DNA of 33,385 nt. It comes from Streptomyces corynorhini. Its GTDB lineage: Bacteria > Actinomycetota > Actinomycetes > Streptomycetales > Streptomycetaceae. The stretch spans positions 1 through 33,385 of the forward strand of contig NZ_QQNA01000164.1 in the NCBI RefSeq assembly GCF_003346515.1. The letters run 5' to 3'. Position numbers and translations under genes: made by a program. Every line of letters begins with the position of its first letter. Within the stretch, counting starts at the first letter, position 1. Below are positions 8,125 to 15,704 of this stretch, one piece after another. The notes below the pieces were generated by a model. It was given only the letters and a program-made list of their open reading frames with translations, did not search any database and had not been told where the DNA came from.

Positions 8125-8976
8125 TCACCCTTCGGCTTGCCTGAAAACGATGGTGGTATTGCCCACGACGATCCGCGAGCCGTCGCGGAGCGTAGCGCGG
8201 GTGGTGTGCTGTCCGTCTACCACGATGCCGTTGGTGGACCCGAGATCCTGGATCGTGGAGGGCGTTCCGGCCCGGATCTCGCAGTGGCGGCGCGACACCC
8301 CCGGGTCGTCGATCCGTACGTCGGCGTCGGTGCTGCGGCCCAGGACCAGTGTCGCCCGGGAGATCTGGTGCCGGGTGCCGTTGATCTCGATCCACCGGCG
8401 CACCTGGCCCTGCGGCATCGCTCCGGGGCCGGGCGCGGCCGGCCGGGCGTGGCCCGCCGGGGAGGGCGCGGAGGACGGCAGCGGGGGCACGGCGGACGGC
8501 GGGTAGCCGTAGCCGCCGGGGGCGCCGGGAGGCGGGGAGGAGGGCGGCGGAGGGGCCGCGTGGCCGCGTTCGTGCGAGGGCGCGGCGCTGGGCTGTGACG
8601 AACTCGACGCCAGGGTGCGGCTGCGCACCCGGTACAGCCCGGTGTCGAGGTCCTCGGCCTTCTCCAGGTGGACCTTGATCGGGCCCATGAAGGTGTAGCG
8701 CTGCTGCTTCGCGTAGTCGCGCACCAGCCCGGACAGCTCGTCGCCGAGCTGCCCGGAGTAGGGGCTGAGCCGCTCGAAGTCGGGCGTGCTCAGCTCCACG
8801 ATGAAGTCGTTGGGCACGACGGTCCGCTCACGGTTCCAGATCGTCGCGTTGTTGTCGCACTCCCGCTGGAGGGCACCCGCGATCTCGACCGGCTGGACTT
8901 CGGACTTGAACACCTTCGCGAAGGTGCCATTGACCAAACCTTCGAGACGCTGCTCGAAACGCTTCATGACTCCCAT
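8125..8976 (-). CDS. fhaA: DUF3662/FHA-domain protein FhaA
   Basis: Cytosolic adaptor that in mycobacteria binds the phosphorylated pseudokinase domain of MviN/MurJ and tempers peptidoglycan synthesis. Of 283 residues, about 1-125 form the DUF3662 domain (MKRFEQRLEGLVNG start, typical), 126-185 are a Pro/Ser/Gly-rich linker, and 190-280 form the FHA domain with LGRSTDADVRI, SRRHCEI and DLGSTNGIVV. The ATG at 8976 has an ideal AGGAGG 6 nt upstream. It is the first gene of the minus-strand cluster, so the main promoter should lie between here and the tRNA. Confidence 0.96.
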   Translation of the reverse strand: MGVMKRFEQRLEGLVNGTFAKVFKSEVQPVEIAGALQRECDNNATIWNRERTVVPNDFIVELSTPDFERLSPYSGQLGDELSGLVRDYAKQQRYTFMGPIKVHLEKAEDLDTGLYRVRSRTLASSSSQPSAAPSHERGHAAPPPPSSPPPGAPGGYGYPPSAVPPLPSSAPSPAGHARPAAPGPGAMPQGQVRRWIEINGTRHQISRATLVLGRSTDADVRIDDPGVSRRHCEIRAGTPSTIQDLGSTNGIVVDGQHTTRATLRDGSRIVVGNTTIVFRQAEG

Positions 8977-9292
8977 GGGGCACCTCCTCCGTCGTTGCCG
9001 TCCTGGTACTGCTTACTGATCGTATCCACGCGTCGGGAAATCGGCTGGTTCCCCTTGTCTGCCCCGTCGATGAGTGTCACCTCTCACACGGGATCGTAGA
9101 GGCGGTCCGCCGCCAGTGTCCCGCACCCCGGGGGTACTCAGGAGGAGCGGGGGCGGCGGCTGTCCGTTCCCTGCCGCCGGTCCCGGTGGTGAAACAAACG
9201 GATGTGAAGGCACCCCCCGGTGCGTGCTAATCTTCTCGATGTCGCCAGGAGCACACACCAGCAGGTGGGAGCCACCGGAGGACACACCCAAT
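8977..9292. promoter_or_regulatory. Divergent spacer fhaA / tRNA-Leu, with a candidate tRNA promoter
   Basis: About 316 bp without a gene. On the plus strand, GTGAAG (9204-9209) and TAATCT (9228-9233) are separated by 18 bp and form a plausible housekeeping promoter about 60 nt before the tRNA. The promoter of the fhaA cluster must also lie here on the minus strand; I see the AGGAGG ribosome site at once but no clear -35/-10 pair. No ORF with coding character is present. Confidence 0.5.
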
Positions 9293-9376
9293 GCGCGGGT
9301 GGCGGAATAGGCAGACGCGCTGGATTCAGGTTCCAGTGCCCGAAAGGGCGTGGGGGTTCAACTCCCCCCTCGCGCA
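9293..9376 (+). tRNA. tRNA-Leu (anticodon CAG)
   Basis: The 84-nt sequence folds as a class II tRNA: a 7-bp acceptor stem (9293-9299 with 9369-9375, one G-U pair), a D arm, an anticodon stem CTGGA/TCCAG around the loop with anticodon CAG at 9327-9329, a long variable arm with GCCC/GGGC stem, and a T arm GGGGG/CCCCC (9352-9368). The discriminator base is A. CCA is not encoded, as in many Streptomyces tRNAs. It reads CUG, the dominant leucine codon in this DNA. Confidence 0.96.
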
Positions 9377-9399
9377 CAGCGGTCAACCGACCCAACGAG

Positions 9400-9440
9400 G
9401 CCGGTCGAAGCGACGGACAGTCGCATCGACCGGCTTCTTT
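9400..9440 (+). terminator. Terminator downstream of tRNA-Leu
   Basis: A stem of 9 bp and 5 bp separated by one A-A mismatch (9400-9414 with 9420-9434) and a 5-nt loop is followed directly by TTCTTT. It lies 24 nt beyond the tRNA end. Confidence 0.85.
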
Positions 9441-9457
9441 GCGTGCTGGGCGGACCT

Positions 9458-9488
9458 GTGGCTCCGTACCGGATCGGTACGGAGCCAC
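9458..9488. terminator. Second perfect hairpin downstream of tRNA-Leu
   Basis: A 13-bp perfect stem (9458-9470 with 9476-9488) and a 5-nt loop lie 18 nt after the first terminator. Only a short TCTT follows, so it may be a back-up terminator or an RNA-stabilising hairpin rather than a strong intrinsic terminator. Confidence 0.6.
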
Positions 9489-9612
9489 TCTTGTCGGCGC
9501 GGGCGGCCGTCGGGGCGGCGGCTGAATGTGACCGAATCTCGTCGGCGGATCTCCGGGGCGGCCGGACCTCGGGAGAGCGAGTGATATCCACCACAGTGGG
9601 TCGTGGGCCGCG

Positions 9613-9664
9613 CCGGGAGTGGGTCGTGGGTGGGTGAGCCGGGAGTGGGTCGTGGGTGGGTGAG
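9613..9664 (+). repeat. Two perfect 26-bp G-rich tandem repeats (G-quadruplex motif)
   Basis: Units 9613-9638 and 9639-9664 are identical. Each carries four G-runs of at least three with short spacers, so each unit alone meets the usual G-quadruplex pattern on the plus strand. They lie about 250-300 bp upstream of the flavoenzyme gene, in DNA without a supported gene. Confidence 0.9.
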
Positions 9665-9702
9665 CCGGCTTCCCGGGTCGTGGTCGGCGGGGCGTGGGCT
9701 GT

Positions 9703-9735
9703 GCCGGGGCCGCGCCGGGGCCGCGCCGGGACCGC
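9703..9735. repeat. Three 11-bp tandem repeats
   Basis: GCCGGGGCCGC at 9703 and 9714, and a copy with one change at 9725. They are part of the repeat-rich stretch between the tRNA terminators and the flavoenzyme gene (9489-9910), which holds no supported gene. Confidence 0.8.
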
Positions 9736-9833
9736 TTCCGGGGCCGCGTGGCCCGGGGGCGGTGGTCAGCCGGTGGCGGACAACCCTGCCCCGGCCCGGC
9801 CGCGTCCTCGGAGGGGGACGGCGTTTCGCGGAC

Positions 9834-9905
9834 GGGGAAACGGACGGGGAAACGGACGGCGGAGCGGACGGCGGAGCGGACGGGGAAACGGACGGGGAGA
9901 GGGAC
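9834..9905. repeat. Six 12-bp tandem repeats abutting the start of the flavoenzyme gene
   Basis: Units GGGGAAACGGAC (9834, 9846, 9882), GGCGGAGCGGAC (9858, 9870) and a degenerate last copy (9894) run without gaps in the order A-A-B-B-A-A'. The last unit supplies the purine-rich GGGGAGAGGG that probably acts as the ribosome binding site for the gene starting at 9911. Because the period is divisible by three, long frames stay open on both strands here, which inflates ORF predictions. Confidence 0.9.
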
Positions 9906-9910
9906 AGACG

Positions 9911-11089
9911 ATGGGGCGACCAATGGGACAGCCTTTCGGCTCCTACCAGAACGAGATCTACCTCGACGGGCTCAGCGGTGTCGTGCCGCGGTTCCCGATG
10001 AACTTCGCCGAGTTGGCGGACCGGGCGCGGGCGGCGCTGCCCTCCTCGGTGTGGTCGTACGTCGCGGGCGGCGCGGGCGACGAACACACCCAGCGGGCCA
10101 ACGTGGCCGCGTTCGAGCGCTGGGGGCTCGTTCCCCGGATGTTCGTCGGCGCGGCGGAGCGCGATCTGTCCGTGGAGCTGTTCGGGATGCGGCTGTCCGC
10201 ACCGGTGTTCATGGCGCCCGTGGGCGTCATCGGGCTGTGTGCCCAGGACGGGCACGGGGATCTGGCCACGGCGCGCGCGGCAGCGCGCACCGGCGTGCCG
10301 ATGATCTCCTCGACGCTCTCCGTCGACCCGATGGAACAGGTCGCCGCCGCATTCGGGGACACCCCGGGCCTCTTCCAGCTCTACACGCCCACCGACAGGG
10401 AACTCGCGGCGAGTCTCGTCCACCGTGCCGAGCGGGCGGGGTACCGGGGCATCGTGGTCACGCTGGACAGCTGGGTCACCGGCTGGCGCCCACGCGACCT
10501 CGCCACCGCCAACTTCCCCCAGCTGCGCGGCCACTGCCTGGCCAACTACACCAGCGACCCGGTCTTCCTGGCCCGGCTGGAGCGCACGCCCGAGGAGGAT
10601 CCGGGGGCCGCGATCCTGCTCTGGACCGAGATCTTCGGCAATCCGCTGACCTGGAGCGACCTGCCCTGGCTGCGCTCACTGACCGATCTGCCGCTGATCG
10701 TCAAGGGAATCGGCCATCCCGAGGACGTGCGCCGGGCCAAGGACGCGGGCGTCGACGGCGTCTACTGCTCCAACCACGGCGGCCGGCAGGCCAACGGCGG
10801 GCTCCCCGCCCTCGACTCGCTGCCCGGCGTGGTCGAGGCCGCCGACGGGATGCCGGTGCTGTTCGACTCCGGGATCCGCAGCGGCGCCGACATCGTCAAG
10901 GCCGTCGCGCTGGGGGCCTCGGCGGTCGCCGTCGGCCGTCCGTACGCGTACGGTCTCGCCCTCGGCGGCGCCGACGGCATCGTCCACGTACTGCGCTCGC
11001 TGCTCGCCGAGGCCGACCTGATCATGGCCGTCGACGGCTATCCGACGCTCGCCGATCTCACCCCGGAGAGCCTTCGGCGCGTCGTATGA
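9911..11089 (+). CDS. FMN-dependent alpha-hydroxy acid oxidase, lactate 2-monooxygenase-like
   Basis: Soluble flavoenzyme of the glycolate oxidase superfamily. Lactate 2-monooxygenase converts L-lactate and O2 to acetate, CO2 and water. The 392-residue product follows the mycobacterial enzyme closely as I recall it: [26 protein letters not shown] with Y50, QLY with Y158, K265 in LIVKGI, and [11 protein letters not shown] with catalytic H289 and R292; the C-terminal FMN-phosphate region GRPYAYG is intact. I chose ATG 9911 because GAGAGGG precedes it by 7 nt and the length then equals that of known lactate monooxygenases. An upstream in-frame start at 9656 would translate simple repeats and is rejected; ATG 9923 is an alternative. 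Substrate cannot be fixed from sequence alone. Confidence 0.88.
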   Translation: MGRPMGQPFGSYQNEIYLDGLSGVVPRFPMNFAELADRARAALPSSVWSYVAGGAGDEHTQRANVAAFERWGLVPRMFVGAAERDLSVELFGMRLSAPVFMAPVGVIGLCAQDGHGDLATARAAARTGVPMISSTLSVDPMEQVAAAFGDTPGLFQLYTPTDRELAASLVHRAERAGYRGIVVTLDSWVTGWRPRDLATANFPQLRGHCLANYTSDPVFLARLERTPEEDPGAAILLWTEIFGNPLTWSDLPWLRSLTDLPLIVKGIGHPEDVRRAKDAGVDGVYCSNHGGRQANGGLPALDSLPGVVEAADGMPVLFDSGIRSGADIVKAVALGASAVAVGRPYAYGLALGGADGIVHVLRSLLAEADLIMAVDGYPTLADLTPESLRRVV

Positions 11090-11092
11090 CGG

Positions 11093-11268
11093 CGTGCGTG
11101 CCGGGTTTCTGAGGTGCCGGGATGCCGCGGTGCCGGGTTCCTGCCGTGACGGGTTCCCGCTGTGACGGGTTCTGGGGCGGCGGGTTCTGCTGCGGCGGGT
11201 TCCCGCGGTGACGGATCTCGCGGTGACGGACCCCGGAGCGGCGGATCTCGGGGTGGCGGATCTTGAGG
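11093..11268. repeat. About eleven degenerate 15-16-bp tandem repeats
   Basis: The sequence is built of units ending in GTGNCGGGTTC or CGGATC, first spaced 16 bp, then 15 bp. It fills the gap between the flavoenzyme stop and the terminator at 11271 and contains no gene with coding character. Confidence 0.7.
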
Positions 11269-11270
11269 TG

Positions 11271-11306
11271 GGCCCCGGCCGGTGACACTTGTCACCGGCC
11301 GGGGCC
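11271..11306. terminator. Bidirectional terminator between the flavoenzyme and azoR
   Basis: A perfect 16-bp GC-rich stem (11271-11286 with 11291-11306) with a 4-nt loop ACTT lies between convergent genes. There is no U-tract, as is common for high-GC actinobacterial terminators. Confidence 0.85.
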
Positions 11307-11317
11307 TGTCGCGTCGG

Positions 11318-11932
11318 TCAGGCGGCGAAGCGGGCGGCCAGCGCCTTGGCCTTCTGCGTCGCTTCCTCGCGGGCCTTGGCACGGGAGGCGTCGGCCAGGG
11401 GGATGAGTTCGGCCATCTCCGGCTTGGAGCGGGCGAGGGTCAGCTCGGGAACGATGAAGTCGACCTCGGTGGCACCGAACATGCCCTTCAGGACCTTCTC
11501 CAGGTAGTTCTGGACGAACTCGAAGTCCTCGCGCGGGGTGCCGGGGGCGTACGAGCCGCCGCGGCTGGCGACGATCGTGAACGGCGTACCGGCCAGCGGG
11601 CTGGCGTCGCCCGCGTTGTGGCCGACGATGATCGCCTGGTCGAGCCATGCCTTGAGCGTGGAGGGGATCGAGAAGTTGTACATCGGGGCGCCGATCAGCA
11701 CGGCGTCCGCCTCGGCCAGTTCGGCGGCCAGTTCGGCGCGCAGCTCGTCGCCCGGACCGGCGATGGCGGCGTTGATGTCGAGGTGGGGCACGGGGGACGC
11801 GGCGAGGTCGCGGTAGACGACCTTGCCCTCGGGGTGCTGCTCCAGCCAGGACTCGACGAAGGCCGCGGTGATCTCCCGGGAGGCGGAGCCTTCGGGGAAG
11901 AGGGCGGAGTCGATGTGCAGAAGCGTGGCCAT
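11318..11932 (-). CDS. azoR: FMN-dependent NADH:quinone/azo reductase (AzoR family)
   Basis: Flavodoxin-fold enzyme that uses NAD(P)H for two-electron reduction of quinones and azo compounds, thereby avoiding semiquinone stress. The 204-residue product has the N-terminal phosphate-binding stretch LHIDSALFPEGSASREIT, the FMN-ring motif PMYNFSIPSTLKAWLDQ and SRGGSY, all typical of AzoR. I chose ATG 11932 (MATLLHID), because GGAG lies 6 nt upstream; ATG 11944 would add four residues but consumes the ribosome site. It is divergent from an HxlR regulator, the same arrangement of functions as azoR1 and yodB in Bacillus subtilis. Confidence 0.93.
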   Translation of the reverse strand: MATLLHIDSALFPEGSASREITAAFVESWLEQHPEGKVVYRDLAASPVPHLDINAAIAGPGDELRAELAAELAEADAVLIGAPMYNFSIPSTLKAWLDQAIIVGHNAGDASPLAGTPFTIVASRGGSYAPGTPREDFEFVQNYLEKVLKGMFGATEVDFIVPELTLARSKPEMAELIPLADASRAKAREEATQKAKALAARFAA

Positions 11933-12037
11933 GGGGGTCTCCATCGGGCGTGGGTGGTGCTGGGTGGCTGAACGTGGATACGGAGGTACGCCGGTACGGC
12001 GATCCGGCGGTCCGGCGGTACGGACTTTCTGTTCGCA

Positions 12038-12054
12038 CCTATGGATAACATAGG
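12038..12054. promoter_or_regulatory. Candidate HxlR operator between azoR and hxlR
   Basis: CCTATG, five bases, then CATAGG form an inverted repeat in the 169-bp divergent spacer. TAACAT inside it could be the -10 box of hxlR. The stretch is unusually AT-rich for this DNA, with a T7 run at 12062-12068 just beyond it. The position suits a repressor that blocks both directions. Confidence 0.5.
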
Positions 12055-12101
12055 GACTTACTTTTTTTCATCCCGATCTGGGGGGTCAGTACTCTGTGTG
12101 T

Positions 12102-12452
12102 ATGGCGGACCCCGGAGAGAGCGAGTGCACGAGAGTCGACGTGGGCATCACGCGGGTGTTCGGGCTGCTCGGCAAGCGGTGGACCGGGCCGATCATTTCC
12201 GTGCTCATGGCGCAGCCGGTCCACTTCGCGGATCTGCGGCGGGCGATCCCGGGGATCAGCGAGCGGATGCTCTCGGACCGGCTGACCGAGCTGGTCGCGG
12301 CGGATCTGGTCGTGCGTGAGGTCGACGAGGGGCCGCCGCTGCGGGTCTCGTACCGGCTGACGGCGGCGGGGGCGGCGATGGAGCCCGCGCTGAAGGAGCT
12401 GTCGCTGTGGGCCGAGACACATATGAACGAGCTTCCGAGAGGCGGCTGTTAG
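12102..12452 (+). CDS. HxlR-family transcriptional regulator, YodB-like
   Basis: Winged-helix repressor of 116 residues. The HxlR core is clear: FGLLGKRWTGPIISVLM, then HFADLRRAIPGISERMLSDRLTELV and the wing with RVSYRLTAAG. It closely resembles B. subtilis YodB as I recall it, a redox sensor that represses azoR1 and uses an N-terminal Cys (C6) joined to a C-terminal Cys. Here C9 precedes the helix-turn-helix and the last residue is C116, so a disulfide switch is plausible (inference). The start is ATG 12102; an in-frame GTG at 12096 would add two residues. It is divergent from azoR, its likely target. Confidence 0.9.
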   Translation: MADPGESECTRVDVGITRVFGLLGKRWTGPIISVLMAQPVHFADLRRAIPGISERMLSDRLTELVAADLVVREVDEGPPLRVSYRLTAAGAAMEPALKELSLWAETHMNELPRGGC

Positions 12453-12484
12453 AGGCCGCCCCACCTATTCGCGCGGCCTCTTAG
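12451..12484 (+). terminator. Terminator at the hxlR stop codon
   Basis: A 9-bp stem AGAGGCCGC/GCGGCCTCT (12451-12459 with 12473-12481) with a 13-nt loop begins within the stop codon of hxlR and is followed by TAG and C-rich sequence. A T-tract is lacking. Confidence 0.55.
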
Positions 12485-12541
12485 CCCCTGTTCCGGGTCC
12501 GCGGGGACGGGGCGGGGCGCGGGCGCCCGTAGGCTGGTCGG

Positions 12542-13525
12542 GTGATGTACGACGCCCCTGGGGAGCCGACGATCCGTAACGACGACGAGCAGGACGTACG
12601 ACGAGACGTGCCGGAGGCGGCGGACGTGACGGATACGGCGGATGTGACGGACCCGGCGACCCCGGCCGGGCCCGCGACGGACCCGGCCGGGGCGACCGGG
12701 ACGTCCGGGGCGACCGGGACGTCCGCGACCGGGGCGACCGGCGACGCGTCGGAGCGGCCCGAGGCGCGGCTGGAGAAGGCCGTGCGCGTCGCCGAGCAGG
12801 CGCTGATCGAGTTCGAGATCGCGCTGGAGACGTTCCGCATCGAGGTGGAGAACTTCTCCCGCCTGCACCACCAGCGGCTCGGCCCGATGTACGCGCGGCT
12901 CGACGAGCTGGACGCGCTGATCGCCGAGACGCGCGCGGCCCGCAGCGGCGACCCCGAGGACCTGCGCAAGGCGCGCGAGGCGCGGGCGCTGGTGCAGCCG
13001 ATGCCGGGGGTGGAGGAGCTGTTCCACGACTGGCTCGACTCGGACGGCCTGTCGCCGGAGGCCGCGGCGATGCTGACCGAGCAGCCCGTGCGGCCGCCGA
13101 AGCGGGTCCGGCCGAGCGACGAGGCGCGCAAGCTCTACCGCGAGCTGGTGCGCAAGGCACACCCGGACCTGGCACAGGACGACGGCGAGCGGGCCCGGCG
13201 CGAGGAGTTCATCACGCGGGTCAACGCCGCTTACGGGCGCGGGGACGAGCCGCTGCTGCGCGAACTCGTCGACGAGTGGGCGGCGGGCCCCGGGCCGAGC
13301 GCGCGGCGGCTGAGCGAGAGCGAGGAGCTGTACGCCCGGCTGGAGTGGCTCTCGCACCGCAAGGAGGCGCTGACGGTGGTCGCCAAGGAGCTGGAGGAGA
13401 GCGCGATCGGGGCGATGCTCAGGATGGCGCCCGACGACCCCGACCGGCTGCTGGAGGAGATCGCCGAGCAGCTGCTCGCGGAGGTCTCCGAGCGCGAGCG
13501 GCAACTCGGCAGGCTGGTGGAGTAG
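12542..13525 (+). CDS. J-domain protein with coiled coil, unknown client
   Basis: J domains stimulate the ATPase of DnaK-type chaperones. The product has about 327 residues: a Thr/Ala/Gly/Asp-rich disordered N-terminus (1-72, with ATG-type tandem repeats encoded by GACCGGGGC-like DNA), a helical, probably coiled-coil region (about 75-135), and a J domain with YRELVRKAHPDL (H207, P208, D209) followed by the FxxxNxAYGRG of helix III. A second helical region closes the protein. Unlike DnaJ, there is no zinc finger and no N-terminal J domain. GTG 12542 is directly followed by ATG 12545, and either may be the start; no strong ribosome site is seen. What it recruits DnaK to is unknown. Confidence 0.8.
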   Translation: MMYDAPGEPTIRNDDEQDVRRDVPEAADVTDTADVTDPATPAGPATDPAGATGTSGATGTSATGATGDASERPEARLEKAVRVAEQALIEFEIALETFRIEVENFSRLHHQRLGPMYARLDELDALIAETRAARSGDPEDLRKAREARALVQPMPGVEELFHDWLDSDGLSPEAAAMLTEQPVRPPKRVRPSDEARKLYRELVRKAHPDLAQDDGERARREEFITRVNAAYGRGDEPLLRELVDEWAAGPGPSARRLSESEELYARLEWLSHRKEALTVVAKELEESAIGAMLRMAPDDPDRLLEEIAEQLLAEVSERERQLGRLVE

Positions 13526-13620
13526 GTTTTCCGGAGCCCCCGGACCACCGGATCCGGACTGTCGGCTCCGGCCGGTCCGGCTCCGGCCCGCAGGATTCCG
13601 TACGAGAGAAGGCCACCCCC

Positions 13621-13965
13621 ATGAATCTCGCCCCGCTGCCCTCGGTCGACGCCGCCGCGGTTCCGGCCGACGCCCTGGTGCTGGACGTCCGGGAGAACGA
13701 CGAGTGGGCGGCCGGCCATGTCGAGGGCGCGCTGCATGTCCCGATGAGCGACTTCGTGGCCCGCTTCGGCGAGGTGACCGAGGCGGTGGCCGAGGGCCGC
13801 ACGGCGTTCGTGATGTGCCGGGTGGGCGGGCGCTCCGCTCAGGTCACCCAGTATCTGGTCGGGCAGGGGCTGGACGCGGTGAACGTGGACGGCGGGATGC
13901 TCGCCTGGGACGGCGCCGGGCGCCCCATGGTCGCGGAGAGCGGCAACCCGGCGTTCGTCCTCTGA
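13621..13965 (+). CDS. Single-domain rhodanese-like sulfurtransferase
   Basis: The 114-residue product is one rhodanese domain. It holds the CH2A-like DVRENDEWAAGHVEGALHVPM and an active-site loop CRVGGRS with the persulfide-forming C66. Such proteins move sulfane sulfur from thiosulfate or persulfides to acceptors. AGAAGG lies 8 nt before the ATG; longer in-frame starts further upstream overlap the J-domain gene and are rejected. It is 95 bp downstream of the J-domain gene and convergent with paaE, from which it is separated by a short repeat region. Confidence 0.9.
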   Translation: MNLAPLPSVDAAAVPADALVLDVRENDEWAAGHVEGALHVPMSDFVARFGEVTEAVAEGRTAFVMCRVGGRSAQVTQYLVGQGLDAVNVDGGMLAWDGAGRPMVAESGNPAFVL

Positions 13966-13986
13966 GACCCGTCCGCAGGGCCTTCC

Positions 13987-14026
13987 CCGGGGTTTCCCGG
14001 GGTTCTCCGGGGTTTCCCCGGGTTCT
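13987..14026. repeat. Two 20-bp tandem repeats in the convergent gap
   Basis: Units 13987-14006 and 14007-14026 differ at one position and are rich in CCGGGG/CCCCGG, which can pair with each other. They lie between the convergent rhodanese and paaE genes and may help termination; no classical T-tailed hairpin is present. Confidence 0.7.
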
Positions 14027-14060
14027 CCGCGGATCCGCCGGGCGCGCGTGCTCGGTGTGT

Positions 14061-15179
14061 TCAGCGGTCGAAGTCCAACTCCACTTCCCCCGTGGCCGGA
14101 TGGGACTGACAGGCCAGGACGTAGCCCGCTGCCGTCTCCTCCGGTTCGAGCGCGAAGTTACGGTCCATCCTGACCTCACCGGAGACCAGGAACGCCCGGC
14201 AGGTCCCGCACACCCCGCCCTTGCAGGCGTACGGCGCGTCCGCGCGTGCGCGCAACACGGTCTCCAGCAGCGACTCCCCGTCCCGGACCGGCCAGCTGCC
14301 GGAGCGGCCGTCGAGCGTCGCGGTGAGGGTGGCGTCGGCGAGGTCCTGGGCCGCTGCCGCCGCCGGGGCACCGGCCAGCGCCTCGTCCACGTGGAATATC
14401 TCCTGATGGATACGGTCGCGCCGGACACCGAGACCGCGCAGCGCGCGCTCCGCGCCGGCCACCAGCCCCAGCGGCCCGCAGAGGAACCAGCCGTCGATGT
14501 CCTCCACCGGGAGCAGCGCGGGCAGCAGCCGGGTCAGCCTCTCCCGGTCCAGCCGCCCCGAACCCAGTCCGGCCTGCTGCTCCTCCCGCGAGACCGCGGT
14601 GACCAGCTGGAAGCGGTCGGGCCAGCGGTCCTTGAGATCGGCCACCTCCTCCAGGAACATCGTCGAGGCCACGGAGCGGTCGCTGCGGACCAGGCAGAAG
14701 CGGGCGTCGGGCTCCCGCGCCAGCAGCGTGGCGGCGATCGACAGCACGGGTGTGATCCCGCTGCCGCCGACGACCGCCGCGAAGTGCCCGGGGCGCGGCT
14801 CCAGTACGAAGCGGCCCGTCGGCTCCATCACCTCGACCGTGTCGCCGACGGCCAGTTCCTTCAGGGCGTAGGTCGAGAACTCGCCGCCCTCGACCAGCCG
14901 GATGCCCACGCGCAGCGCCGGTTCTGGCCCGGCGGGCGCGCAGATCGAGTACGTACGCCGCACCTCCCCCCGTATCCCGTCCTCGCCGTCCTCGGCGCCC
15001 CCGCCGTTTCCGCCGTGGCCTCCGCCGTTGCTTCCGGCCGGGGCGGCTCGGCGCACCGCGATGTGCTGGCCCGGGGTGTGCCGGAACGTCTCGCGCAGCT
15101 CGGGCGGTACGTCGAAGGTGACGGCCACCGCGTCGTCGGTGAGCCGGTCGACCTCGCTGACCCGGAGCGGATGGAACAT
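14061..15179 (-). CDS. paaE: Phenylacetyl-CoA epoxidase reductase subunit PaaE
   Basis: Electron-transfer subunit that passes electrons from NADPH via FAD and a 2Fe-2S cluster to the PaaA diiron centre. It has 372 residues. The FAD domain holds RRTYSIC (74-80), the nucleotide domain GGSGITP (138-144) and CGP (234-236), and the C-terminal plant-type ferredoxin domain has cluster ligands C319, C324, C327 and C357. A Gly/Asn-rich stretch of about 20 residues (50-70) is inserted in the FAD domain. The ATG follows the paaD TAG directly. It is the last gene of the minus-strand paaABCDE operon. Confidence 0.95.
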   Translation of the reverse strand: MFHPLRVSEVDRLTDDAVAVTFDVPPELRETFRHTPGQHIAVRRAAPAGSNGGGHGGNGGGAEDGEDGIRGEVRRTYSICAPAGPEPALRVGIRLVEGGEFSTYALKELAVGDTVEVMEPTGRFVLEPRPGHFAAVVGGSGITPVLSIAATLLAREPDARFCLVRSDRSVASTMFLEEVADLKDRWPDRFQLVTAVSREEQQAGLGSGRLDRERLTRLLPALLPVEDIDGWFLCGPLGLVAGAERALRGLGVRRDRIHQEIFHVDEALAGAPAAAAAQDLADATLTATLDGRSGSWPVRDGESLLETVLRARADAPYACKGGVCGTCRAFLVSGEVRMDRNFALEPEETAAGYVLACQSHPATGEVELDFDR

Positions 15180-15704
15180 CTACAACTCCTTGAAGTGGTC
15201 GAACGGTTCACGGCAGGTCGCGCACCGGCGCAGCGCCTTGCACGCCGTGGAGGAGAACCTGCTCAGCAGCTCGGTGTCGGTCGAGCCGCAGTGCGGGCAG
15301 CGGATGGAGAGCGACAGCGGCACGGGCTCGGCCGGCCCGTGCGGGCGGGGCGGGGCTATGCCGGACGCGGCGAGCTTGCGGCGGCCCTCCGCGCTGATGT
15401 CGTCCGTCGACCAGGCGGGCGACAGAACCTTGACGACCGAGACCCGGGCCATTCCCCGGTCGCGCAGCACGCGCTCGATGTCCGAGGACATCGCCTCCAC
15501 CGCCGGGCAGCCGGTGTAGGTGGGGGTCAGCTCGACCCGCACCGTGCCGGGGGCGGAGACCCGCACGGTGCGCAGGACGCCCAGCTCCGCGAGGGTCAGC
15601 ACCGGCAGCTCGGGGTCGGGGACGGCGCCCGCGAGGCGGAACAGCTCGGCTTCCAGGGCGGTGGAGCCGGCGGGGGGCGCCGGTGAGCCCGTCGCGCTCA
15701 CCAT
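15180..15704 (-). CDS. paaD: PaaD, maturation factor of phenylacetyl-CoA epoxidase
   Basis: MIP18/DUF59-family protein thought to help assemble the metal centres of the epoxidase. The 174-residue product has DPELP at 30-34 and TYTGCP with C66, both hallmarks of the family, and a C-terminal zinc-ribbon-like part with C136, C139, C155, C161 and C164. The ATG at 15704 overlaps the end of paaC by 7 bp. The frame stays open upstream inside paaC, but that is shadow translation of the neighbour. Confidence 0.94.
   Translation of the reverse strand: MVSATGSPAPPAGSTALEAELFRLAGAVPDPELPVLTLAELGVLRTVRVSAPGTVRVELTPTYTGCPAVEAMSSDIERVLRDRGMARVSVVKVLSPAWSTDDISAEGRRKLAASGIAPPRPHGPAEPVPLSLSIRCPHCGSTDTELLSRFSSTACKALRRCATCREPFDHFKEL

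Noticed and set aside
9293..9376. tRNA-Leu as integration site of a mobile element
   Set aside because: No integrase, excisionase or duplicated tRNA 3' end was seen; the neighbouring repeats are simple tandem arrays.
9834..9905. Regular short repeats as a CRISPR array
   Set aside because: The units are contiguous 12-mers without spacers, and no cas gene is present.
9656..9910. N-terminal extension of the lactate monooxygenase-like protein
   Set aside because: It would translate tandem repeats into Arg/Gly-rich sequence; the family starts near EIYLDGL and a ribosome site precedes ATG 9911.
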